64,000 bases of DNA from JAWRCU01 sp033542235 (GTDB lineage: Bacteria > Pseudomonadota > Alphaproteobacteria > Rhizobiales > Rhizobiaceae). Numbering within the stretch: position 1 is the stretch's first letter; each line of letters opens with the position of its first letter. Shown in pieces: positions 18,694 through 26,919 of this stretch. Position numbers and translations under genes: made by a program. The stretch covers positions 438,762 through 502,761 of the forward strand of contig NZ_JAWRCU010000005.1 in assembly GCF_033542235.1 (NCBI RefSeq), read 5' to 3'. The notes under the pieces are model-generated. The model made no database searches and was not told the DNA's origin. It saw only the letters and a list, made by a program, of their open reading frames with translations.

Positions 18694-20574
18694 TCACTGC
18701 TGCGACAGCCACGACTCCAGTTGAAGGATCGCGAAGAGCCGCTGGCTGTGATCCCGCACTCCTGCCGCATTCTCGGAGATCAGTCGCCGAATCCCGTCGG
18801 ACTTCAGCAGGCCGGTCGCGGAGAGTGCTTCACTGTCGGCCACACATTGAACTCGCTCCAGCAATTCTCCGGCAAACCAGTGTTGGAGAGGCATCGAAAA
18901 TCCTTGTTTCGGTCGTTCGAACATCGACCTGGGAACAAACCGCGCCAGAAGGTCACGGAGAATTCGTTTTCCGCCGCGATCGTCAAAGAGGAACTGGTCG
19001 GGAAGAGACAATCCGAAGGCGAGCACCTCCTGGTCCAACAGCGGAGCTCTCGCCTCGAGACCATGCGCCATGGTCGCGACATCGACCTTCGGCATCAGAT
19101 CGTCGGCAAGATAAGTCCGCAGATCTGCATAGCGCATCTTCCGCAAGGCAGATCCTCTCGCCCGCTCGTAGTGGCGCGCGATCAGCTGTTCGGCTGGATT
19201 GTCGCCGGCAAGTCGCCTCTCCAACAGTTCCCCGTCGTAAAGAATCTCTGCGTCCGCGTCGTTGACGAATGAACGCAGTGCCGCGAAGCGCGCGGCCGGT
19301 GAACGTTCAAGCACCCCAAGCCCACGCTCGATCCGCCCTATCCTGGGGTTGGATCGAAGCTTATGGCTTCGGCGGACCATTGAAGCGCCGAGGCGGACCA
19401 TCCGCTTCGGCATAAGCTTCGCCAGGCTGTCGATGCGCGCCGCATTTGCATACCAGGCATAACCGGCGAAGCCTTCGTCCCCACCGTCTCCTCCCAGGGA
19501 CACGGTTATCCAGCGACGCGCATGCTGGGCAATGGCGTCCACAGCCAATGCAGAGGAATCGGCGTATGGCTCTCCAAACTGAGACGTCAGCTTGGATGCA
19601 GTGCCCACCACCTGCGCTTCGGCCCTCAGGTTCTGATGTTGGGTGCCGAGATGGCTGGCGACGGCAAGGGAGAACTCGCTCTCGTCGAAAGCTCGGTTGG
19701 GGAATCCGACGCAAAAGGTTCTCGCGGACCTGCAGCGATCGCTGACCATTGCGGCGACGAGGCTTGAGTCTATCCCCCCGCTCAGAAATATGCCGAGGGG
19801 AACGTCGCTGCGAAGCCGCAGGCCTACCGCCTCGTCGATCTTAGCGTGAAGATCGTCGAGCGCTTGCTCGTAAGAGCCGCGATAAGGCTCGCCGTCGGCC
19901 GGGTCCCAATAGCTGCGCAGATTGAGTTCGTGCGCGTCTATCGTCGCAACACTCGCGGCAGGCAGCTTGAAAATCCCGGGGTAGATCGTGTGCGGCGCGG
20001 GGATATAGCCGAGGCTGAGATATAGATCGAGCGACCGAGAGCTGATGGAGGAGCCGACGAGGTCAGCGGCGCGCAGGGCTGCCAGAGACGACGCAAAATA
20101 GATACAGTTACCGTGGACGGTGTAGAAGAGTGGCTTCTTGCCGATCCTGTCGCGCGCCATCAGTAATGAGCCACGTCGGTCGTCCCAAACGGCAAAGGCG
20201 AACATGCCGCGCAGTTCGTCGACGGCTCTTTCGCCCTTCAGTTCGACCAGTCGAAGAAGAGCTTCCGTGTCCGAGCGAGTGCGAAAGACCTGGCCCCTCC
20301 GGGCCAGTTCGTCCCGCAGCTCGAGGTAGTTATAGATTTCTCCATTGAAGACGATTGCGACGTCGCCGGCGTCGTCCACCATGGGCTGGTCGCCCGTCTC
20401 CAGGTCGATGACGGCGAGCCTGCGATGGCCAAAAATGGCGCGCCCGGAGCGGGAGATCCACAACCCGCCGCCGTCGGGTCCTCTATGTATCATGCTGTAC
20501 GACATGGCCTGGACCCGCCACAGGTCCGGCCGGGCATCCTCCGACAGCCCGACGCCGCCGGCTATGCCGCACAT
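18694..20574 (-). CDS. Asparagine synthase-like glutamine amidotransferase
   Basis: A 626-residue AsnB-family protein. The Ntn-type glutaminase domain starts with Cys2 (MCGIAGGVG) and contains HRGPDGGG and VFNGEIYNY. The C-terminal synthetase domain has the PP-loop SGGIDSS near residue 264. In polysaccharide clusters such proteins (for example WbpS) are linked to amidation of uronic acids, or have unclear roles in exopolysaccharide loci. With a HexNAc dehydrogenase next door, uronamide formation is a reasonable inference. It could also be an ordinary asparagine synthase. Its start overlaps the upstream glycosyltransferase stop by 13 bases, so it is in the same operon. Confidence 0.92.
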   Translation of the reverse strand: MCGIAGGVGLSEDARPDLWRVQAMSYSMIHRGPDGGGLWISRSGRAIFGHRRLAVIDLETGDQPMVDDAGDVAIVFNGEIYNYLELRDELARRGQVFRTRSDTEALLRLVELKGERAVDELRGMFAFAVWDDRRGSLLMARDRIGKKPLFYTVHGNCIYFASSLAALRAADLVGSSISSRSLDLYLSLGYIPAPHTIYPGIFKLPAASVATIDAHELNLRSYWDPADGEPYRGSYEQALDDLHAKIDEAVGLRLRSDVPLGIFLSGGIDSSLVAAMVSDRCRSARTFCVGFPNRAFDESEFSLAVASHLGTQHQNLRAEAQVVGTASKLTSQFGEPYADSSALAVDAIAQHARRWITVSLGGDGGDEGFAGYAWYANAARIDSLAKLMPKRMVRLGASMVRRSHKLRSNPRIGRIERGLGVLERSPAARFAALRSFVNDADAEILYDGELLERRLAGDNPAEQLIARHYERARGSALRKMRYADLRTYLADDLMPKVDVATMAHGLEARAPLLDQEVLAFGLSLPDQFLFDDRGGKRILRDLLARFVPRSMFERPKQGFSMPLQHWFAGELLERVQCVADSEALSATGLLKSDGIRRLISENAAGVRDHSQRLFAILQLESWLSQQ

Positions 20575-21755
20575 GACGATACTCCACGCTGCCCATCCGC
20601 TCCGAGAAGCGACCGATAGAGGCGCTCATAGGCAGAAATCATCGACGAGCTCGAGTAGCCCGAGGCGACGCGCGCGCGCCCTCTTCTCGCCAGCGCATCG
20701 GACAGGTCGCGGTCGCGGAGCACTTTGACAATTGCCTCGGCCATACGCGCGTCATCGTCGCTCGGCACAAGCAGTCCGCAATCAGGTGCGAGGAGGGCTG
20801 GGTTTCCCCCTACTGCAGTCGCGACGACCGGCACGCCGCTGGCAAGCGCCTCCAGGATGCTGATCGACGTGCCTTCCGAGACAGAGCCGAGCGCAAACAC
20901 GTCGAACTCCCGGTAGACCGGCGCCGTGTCGGCTACGCTTCCGACGAATGACACGCGGCCGGAGAGGTCCATCTCGGAGGCATCGGCCTGCAGCTGAGAA
21001 CCGAGTGGCCCCTCCCCCACGATAATCAGGCGTGCAGCGGGCAACTCTGCAAGCAACCGCTTGAAGGCCCGAAGGAGCATTGGATGGTTCTTGACCGGAT
21101 CGAGACGCGCCACACAACCGATGACGGGGACATCGGGAGCAATTCCCAGTTCCGTCCGTAGCAAGCCCGTGCGGCCTGCTGCTGCGAACCGTTGCAGGTC
21201 GATTCCATTCACGAGCATGACGACCTTTTCGGATGGAATACGCGTGCGTTCGATAAGATGACGCCTCAGCGGTTCCGAAACGGCGACCACGCAATCAATA
21301 TATCGGGCCCCCCACCAACGCAGGGACTCGTAGAACCATGGCTCGCCAGCAGCTAATCCATGCATTGTGGCGACGATCTGGAGCACACCTGCGTACCGAC
21401 CTGCCAGACTGGCTTTCCCCCAGATATTGTGCATGTGGAGCACGTCGCAGCGGCGGGACCGCAAGTGCTCTACGAGCGCCTTGTGGGGAAGAAAGTTGGA
21501 CCGCGCCCCCGGGCATGGGACCAGACTGACATCTACAGCCGCCCCCCTCAGATCATCAGCGAGCGGCCCTGTTTCCTCCAGGCAGGTGACACCTACTTTG
21601 TGACCGCTTGCCACGAGACCTTTGGCCAGTTCGCAGGCCATGATCTCCATTCCGGCCCGCGGCAACGATGGCAGCACAATTTCGACGGACAGTCTGCTGC
21701 CGTCGTGACGTTCGTACGCGTTCAAGTGGCCGTTCCTGAAATTCGATCGGGGCAT
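20562..21755 (-). CDS. Glycosyltransferase family 4
   Basis: A 397-residue GT-B retaining glycosyltransferase. The N-terminal domain begins VEIVLPSLPRAGMEIMACEL with HMHNIWGKASLAG. The C-terminal domain has IGCVARLDPVKNHPMLLRAF, RLIIVGEGPLGSQL and the donor-site motif SEGTSISILEALASGVPVVA (E-x7-E type). It should add a sugar to the lipid-linked repeat unit in the cytoplasm. Its start overlaps the end of the neighbouring GT4 gene by 34 bases and its end overlaps the amidotransferase start, pointing to a tight operon. Confidence 0.92.
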   Translation of the reverse strand: MPRSNFRNGHLNAYERHDGSRLSVEIVLPSLPRAGMEIMACELAKGLVASGHKVGVTCLEETGPLADDLRGAAVDVSLVPCPGARSNFLPHKALVEHLRSRRCDVLHMHNIWGKASLAGRYAGVLQIVATMHGLAAGEPWFYESLRWWGARYIDCVVAVSEPLRRHLIERTRIPSEKVVMLVNGIDLQRFAAAGRTGLLRTELGIAPDVPVIGCVARLDPVKNHPMLLRAFKRLLAELPAARLIIVGEGPLGSQLQADASEMDLSGRVSFVGSVADTAPVYREFDVFALGSVSEGTSISILEALASGVPVVATAVGGNPALLAPDCGLLVPSDDDARMAEAIVKVLRDRDLSDALARRGRARVASGYSSSSMISAYERLYRSLLGADGQRGVSSCAA

Positions 21756-22972
21756 AGTTCGGCATAAAGCCGGAGATGTCGCCGGACGCGCTCTTCGAGC
21801 GAGAAGCGTTTGGCTGTTTCTCTGCGCGCCTGTCGGGCTGACGCGCTCCTTCCATTGGCCAAAGCCAGGCTGATTGCCGTTGCCAGGCCTGCAGCGTCGT
21901 CAGGCTCCACGATCCATCCGGACGCTTCGTCTGTGAGCACTTCCGGGACAGCACCAACCCGCGTTGCAACCACCGGCACGTCCTCACTGACCGCTTCGAG
22001 CAGCACATTCGGGAGGCCCTCCGTTCGCGAGGGCAGGACGATCGCATCGAGTTGCCGATAGAGCTTTCGCACATCTCGAACCGAGCCGAGGAAATGTACT
22101 TGTGACTCGATGTGCAGCTCGACCGCCTGCCGCCCAAGCGCAAGGCGCTCCGGTCCCTCCCCGGCGACAAGCAACGATACGCTGCCGGCAGGAAGCCGTG
22201 AAATCGCGGCCAGCAAGACGTCCACGCCCTTTTCATGACTGAGCCTGCCTACCACGCCGATGGCCGGCCTCTCGGGAAGGTGCAGGTGCTCCAGATCGAT
22301 GGAGTCGCTCTCCTCCGGCAATTGGAGGACCGCATTGTAGATTACTGTTACCTCAGGATGATCCCTGAGGAACTGTCGCCTGTGCCGTTCAGACATGACG
22401 ACGAGGCGGTCGGCACGGGGCAGAAGAGCGCGGTCTATTCGGTTGTAGACCCGGACTTTCCAGTCTTCGTTCGTCCATCCGTGACAGAAGGCAAGCCAGC
22501 GCCAATCCGGATATCCCCAGCTCAGGAGATACGCCAGCACGGTAGTCCGATAGTTATGCGTCTGGACAATGTCCGGCTTCCATTCCCGGAGGCTCCTCCC
22601 GACCTTGCTCAGCAGCGACATGTCGAAGGGACCCGTTTCGGAGATGACGACGTGTTCTATGCCTGCCCTTTCGAGATAGGCGGAGAATGGTGAAAGCGGA
22701 TGGCCGACCCGCTGAAACATGTAAACGCGCAGCCGAACTCCATATGTCGACAGCCGATCTGCCAGGGCAGCTAACTGCCGGCCCGGTCCAGACACGATCG
22801 CCGTGTCGATCAGGGCTGCCACCCGAAATTCACGAAAATCCTCTGATCGATGCGCCCGCGACTCCGCTGGACGGAGTTGGACGGGACTCTCCTGCGTCGG
22901 GCCTGTAGCCCGCACGCGGCCACCCGAGACCCGGCTCATCGATGCGCCCAGTTCTTTCGCGATCGATTTCAC
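21722..22972 (-). CDS. Glycosyltransferase family 4
   Basis: A 416-residue GT-B glycosyltransferase, the first gene of the leftward operon that continues through asnB, the dehydrogenase and the epimerase. Motifs: VQTHNYRTTVLAYLLSW in the acceptor domain, IGVVGRLSHEKGVDVLLAAI, LLVAGEGPERLAL and SRTEGLPNVLLEAVSEDVPV. The start is a GTG at 22972 with GGGAG upstream. The first ~45 residues are poorly conserved in character, so translation could begin later. The sugar specificity is unknown. Confidence 0.9.
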   Translation of the reverse strand: MKSIAKELGASMSRVSGGRVRATGPTQESPVQLRPAESRAHRSEDFREFRVAALIDTAIVSGPGRQLAALADRLSTYGVRLRVYMFQRVGHPLSPFSAYLERAGIEHVVISETGPFDMSLLSKVGRSLREWKPDIVQTHNYRTTVLAYLLSWGYPDWRWLAFCHGWTNEDWKVRVYNRIDRALLPRADRLVVMSERHRRQFLRDHPEVTVIYNAVLQLPEESDSIDLEHLHLPERPAIGVVGRLSHEKGVDVLLAAISRLPAGSVSLLVAGEGPERLALGRQAVELHIESQVHFLGSVRDVRKLYRQLDAIVLPSRTEGLPNVLLEAVSEDVPVVATRVGAVPEVLTDEASGWIVEPDDAAGLATAISLALANGRSASARQARRETAKRFSLEERVRRHLRLYAELCPDRISGTAT

Positions 22973-23243
22973 GGAATCTCCCGATCACCTCCGCGTCAGA
23001 ACGGCTCGCGCGGATTGGCGCGGCGTCCTTTAGACGGCCCTAATGAATGTGCAGATAGGAGGTTTGTTCCAAACGTAAAGGTAGTCGGCGGCGGTAGCAG
23101 CCGGCATGAGCTCGCGCTCTCAACAGCTCCAGCTATCGGCCCCAGCTATGGTCCATATGCTGAGGCGGGACTTGCCTGAAAGCTGTTACCGCTCCAGTTT
23201 CCATTGAGAATCTCATGGGGTTCCCGCGGCAAGGGAGAACGAT

Positions 23244-25232
23244 GTGGTTGGCAAAGTTGGAGGGCGCGGTGCGACCAAGAGCCAACCCGGCAAAACCGCG
23301 AATAAGCCGAGTATTCCATCCGGGCGCGCCTGGCTGGTCTTCCTCATCCTGCTTGTGGTGAATTACTTTCTGGTCACCACGCTTTTTCGCGAGACGAATG
23401 CGCCAACGACCGTCTCCTACACATTCTTCCGCGACGAGTTGGCCAAGAACAATGTGGAAGCCATTCACACACAGGGCCAAACGATCGACGGCAAATTCAG
23501 AGCGGCCGTCAAGTGGACGCCGCCCGCCGGGGAGGGCCAGCCCAGTTCGGAGGCCCGGGACGTTCTGAACTTCAAGACCATTCTGCCATCCTTCGTCGAT
23601 CCGGGCCTGGAGACCGAGCTGATAAAGCGTGGCGTCGATATCAGGGCGACACCAATCCAATCGGAAGCCAACCCGCTTCTCATGCTGCTGTCCGCCTTCG
23701 GTCCGGCGCTCCTTATCATTGGCATCTACGTATGGCTGTTCCGCCGTGCCGCGAAACAGGGCGGCGGGATGTTCGGTGGGTTGGGCGGCATCGGCAAAAG
23801 CAGAGCCCGACGCTTCGACAAGGAAACGGAGACAAAGGTCAGCTTCGCAGACGTTGCCGGCATTGACGAGGCAGAGAACGAACTGATCGAGATCGTCGAC
23901 TTCCTCAAGAACCCGGAGAAATACACCAGGCTGGGCGGGACCGCGCCGAAAGGCGTGCTGCTGGTCGGCGCGCCAGGAACCGGAAAGACCCTTCTTGCAC
24001 GGGCCGTAGCCGGCGAGGCGGAAGTGCCATTCTTCTCGATGAGTGGCGCCGAGTTCGTCGAAATGATCGTTGGGGTCGGCGCCGCGCGCGTTCGTGACCT
24101 GTTCTCGGAGGCGCGCAAGAACGCGCCTTCCATCATATTTATCGACGAGATCGATTCCATTGGACGCACCAGAGGTCAGTCCGTCATCGGCGGAGCGAGC
24201 GAGCAAGAGCAGACGCTCAACCAGATCCTGACGGAGATGGACGGCTTCTCAAGCCGTGAAGGCGTGATCGTCCTTGCTGCGACCAATCAGCCCGACATTC
24301 TGGACAAGGCCTTGCTGAGGCCGGGCCGCTTCGACCGGCGCGTCGTGGTAAATCTTCCCGACAAACGCGGGCGCGAGGAGATCCTCAAGGTGCACACCCG
24401 AAAGGTACCCCTTGCCGCGGACGTCGACCTTGCCGATATCGCGCAGACCACTCCCGGGGTGTCCGGAGCGGACATCAAGAACCTAGTCAATGAGGCAGCT
24501 CTGCTGGCCGCCCGCAGGGAGCAAGACAAGGTACATCAAAAAGACTTCATCGATGCTCTCGAGAAGATCGTGCTCGGACCGGAACGGCCGATCATTTTGA
24601 GCGATGCCGACCGTGAGCGCGTCGCATATCATGAAGGCGGCCACGCGATCCTCGGCCTGGTCGTGCCCGGTGCCGACCCGGTTCATCGTGTCACCATCGT
24701 ACCCCGCGGCCAGGCTCTCGGAGTTACCTATCAAAGACCTCTGACCGACAGATACAACTATCCCGAAAACTATCTGCGCGCGAAGATCATCGGAATGCTG
24801 GGTGGCCGTGCCGCAGAGGAGATCGTCTACGGCACCAGGACCACGGGCGCCGAAAGCGATATCGAACAGGCTACCAACATTGCCCGCCAGATGGTCACCC
24901 GCTGGGGCATGAGTGACGCCCTTGGCATGGTCCAGCTTGCTCCGCGTCAGAACAGTTGGGTCGGCGCCTCCGGTTTCAGCACGTCAAAACCATATAGCGA
25001 CGAGACCGCCGGGCTGATCGATAGCGAAGTCGCCCGGATCATCAATGAATGCCACGAGGAAGCCAAACGCCTCTTGCAGGAACACCGAAGAGAACTCGAT
25101 CAGCTTGTCGCCGCCTTGATGAAACAGGAATCTCTCGACGAAAAAGAGATTCTCGAGGTGACGGCGCTACCGCCCGCCCCTGCTCTTCCCGATCGTCCCC
25201 CTGTCGAGGCAGCCGCAACCAGGTCCAGGTAG
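23244..25232 (+). CDS. ftsH: ATP-dependent zinc metalloprotease FtsH (second-type copy)
   Basis: A 662-residue membrane AAA+ protease that extracts and degrades membrane and cytosolic proteins. An N-terminal helix (WLVFLILLVVNYFLVTTLF) comes first, then a periplasmic domain and a second helix (ALLIIGIYVWLFRRAA). Walker A GAPGTGKT is at 242-249, Walker B IIFIDEID at 297-304, and the zinc site HEGGH at 463-467 (the usual form is HEAGH). The start is GTG with AAGGGA upstream. No tilS or glmM, the usual neighbours of the housekeeping rhizobial ftsH, is nearby, so this is probably an additional copy. Confidence 0.95.
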   Translation: MVGKVGGRGATKSQPGKTANKPSIPSGRAWLVFLILLVVNYFLVTTLFRETNAPTTVSYTFFRDELAKNNVEAIHTQGQTIDGKFRAAVKWTPPAGEGQPSSEARDVLNFKTILPSFVDPGLETELIKRGVDIRATPIQSEANPLLMLLSAFGPALLIIGIYVWLFRRAAKQGGGMFGGLGGIGKSRARRFDKETETKVSFADVAGIDEAENELIEIVDFLKNPEKYTRLGGTAPKGVLLVGAPGTGKTLLARAVAGEAEVPFFSMSGAEFVEMIVGVGAARVRDLFSEARKNAPSIIFIDEIDSIGRTRGQSVIGGASEQEQTLNQILTEMDGFSSREGVIVLAATNQPDILDKALLRPGRFDRRVVVNLPDKRGREEILKVHTRKVPLAADVDLADIAQTTPGVSGADIKNLVNEAALLAARREQDKVHQKDFIDALEKIVLGPERPIILSDADRERVAYHEGGHAILGLVVPGADPVHRVTIVPRGQALGVTYQRPLTDRYNYPENYLRAKIIGMLGGRAAEEIVYGTRTTGAESDIEQATNIARQMVTRWGMSDALGMVQLAPRQNSWVGASGFSTSKPYSDETAGLIDSEVARIINECHEEAKRLLQEHRRELDQLVAALMKQESLDEKEILEVTALPPAPALPDRPPVEAAATRSR

Positions 25233-25244
25233 GTACAAAGAACA

Positions 25245-25268
25245 TGCGGGCTCGTGCCAGAGCCCGCA
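25245..25268. terminator. Hairpin between convergent ftsH and matB
   Basis: A perfect 9-base-pair stem, TGCGGGCTC paired with GAGCCCGCA around a 6-base loop, lies between the two converging stop codons. There is no strong T-run on either side, so it may work as a bidirectional terminator or only as a transcript-end hairpin. Confidence 0.6.
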
Positions 25269-25286
25269 CCGGTGACCCTGAAAGGC

Positions 25287-26801
25287 CTATTTGTAGAGAT
25301 TCCCGTATTTGTTGCGGAGGTCGGCCCTCAGCACCTTCCCCATCGTGTTCCTCGGCAAGTCCGAATCGAACACCACCCTCTTGGGCAATTTGTATTTCGC
25401 AAGGCGGCAGTCGAGCGCCTGCAGAACCATGTCCTCAGTAACGGACGCACCGGCCTCCAGAACCACGACGGCCGTGACCGCCTCCCCGAAATCGGCATGC
25501 GGCAGGCCGATCACGGCGCTCTCGGTGACACCTTCCAGTCCGTCGATCTCGGTCTCGATCTCCTTCGGGTACACATTGTAGCCGCCGGTAATGACGAGAT
25601 CCTTGTTGCGGCCGACAATCGACACATAGTTGCGATCGTCCACGATCCCGAGGTCCCCGGTGATGAAATAGCCGTCATCACGGAACTCGGCACGCGTCTT
25701 GTCAGGCATTCGCCAATAGCCCTTGAAGACGTTCGGGCCTTTCACCTCGATCATGCCAACTTCGTTGGCGGGCAACACCTCTCCCGTCTCCAGATTGGTG
25801 ATGCGTACGCTGACGCCGGGCAGCGGGAATCCGACCGAGCCTGGAACGCGCTCGCCGTCATAGGGGTTCGACGTGATCATGTTCGTCTCGGTCATGCCGT
25901 AGCGCTCGAGGATGTGATGACCAGTGCGGCTCGTCCACTGGCGGTGCGTCTCGGCAAGCAATGGCGCCGAGCCGGAAATGAAGAGCCGTATATGGTTGGT
26001 GTTTTCCCGGTTGAGCCAAGGCTCCTTCACCAATCGCGTATAGAAGGTCGGCACGCCCATGAGCGTCGTCGCATTCGGCAGTTCCTTGCGGATCGCCTCG
26101 ACACTGAACTTGGGCAGGAAGATCATCGACGCGCCTGCGAACAGGATGACGTTCGTGGCGACGAACAGCCCGTGGGTGTGAAAGATGGGCAGTGCGTGCA
26201 GCAGCACGTCCTCTTTCGAGAATTGCCAATACTCGACGAGGGTTCGAGCGTTCGAAGACAGGTTGGAGTGCGTCAGCATCGCGCCCTTGGAACGGCCCGT
26301 CGTGCCGGACGTGTACAGCATCGCCGCCAGGTCGCTCGCCTCGACGGCGGCGGTCGAATAGGTGTCGGCCACCTGCATTGCCAGTTCCGGCAGCGTGCCG
26401 TCCTGTTTCGCGCCGAGCGTGATGAGCGACGCAACGCCGAGCTTCTCGCAAAGCGGACTGAGCTCTGCGTATTTGGCAGGATCGCAGATGAAGATGTGCG
26501 GTGCCGCATCGCCGATGAAGTATTCGAGTTCGGCCGGCGTGTAGGCCGTATTGAGCGGCAGGAACGCTGCACCGACACGAAGACATGCAAGGTAGAGAAC
26601 GATCGCCTCAGGCGACTTTTCGACCTGGGCCGCGACGCGATCTCCAATCACGACCCCCTTGTTGCGCAGGACATTGGCATAACGTCCCGAGAGCGCGAAC
26701 AGTTCACCATAGTTGATGGCCCTGCCTTCCGCGGTTCGCATGAAAGGCGCATCCAGATCGGTAATCTGGGACTGAATCTGCGAGAAGAGGTTATGCGACA
26801 T
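25287..26801 (-). CDS. matB: Malonyl-CoA synthetase MatB
   Basis: A 504-residue acyl-CoA synthetase of the ANL superfamily that makes malonyl-CoA from malonate, ATP and CoA. The AMP-binding motif YTSGTTGRSKGAML is near residue 160, ERYGMTETNM near 300, and the C-terminal hinge GRNKDLVITGGYNVYPKE and catalytic Lys region PRNTMGKVLR close the protein. Length and sequence style match rhizobial MatB. In clover rhizobia matB sits in matABC with a decarboxylase and a carrier; neither is seen here. ATG 26801 has GGAAG upstream. A related dicarboxylate or fatty-acid substrate cannot be excluded. Confidence 0.88.
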   Translation of the reverse strand: MSHNLFSQIQSQITDLDAPFMRTAEGRAINYGELFALSGRYANVLRNKGVVIGDRVAAQVEKSPEAIVLYLACLRVGAAFLPLNTAYTPAELEYFIGDAAPHIFICDPAKYAELSPLCEKLGVASLITLGAKQDGTLPELAMQVADTYSTAAVEASDLAAMLYTSGTTGRSKGAMLTHSNLSSNARTLVEYWQFSKEDVLLHALPIFHTHGLFVATNVILFAGASMIFLPKFSVEAIRKELPNATTLMGVPTFYTRLVKEPWLNRENTNHIRLFISGSAPLLAETHRQWTSRTGHHILERYGMTETNMITSNPYDGERVPGSVGFPLPGVSVRITNLETGEVLPANEVGMIEVKGPNVFKGYWRMPDKTRAEFRDDGYFITGDLGIVDDRNYVSIVGRNKDLVITGGYNVYPKEIETEIDGLEGVTESAVIGLPHADFGEAVTAVVVLEAGASVTEDMVLQALDCRLAKYKLPKRVVFDSDLPRNTMGKVLRADLRNKYGNLYK

Positions 26802-26919
26802 TATCTTCCGTGGGGTGGGGGTTTCGTGCTTGCCTGTAATCCCGTTACTCCAGGTAATAGTAAAGGGCGCCGCACACCACTTCGCATTGCCGGGCCGCGG
26901 AAATCTCGCGTGTACAACC

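Noticed and set aside
23133..24206. 357-codon minus-strand frame
   Set aside because: Antisense to ftsH, with no domain.
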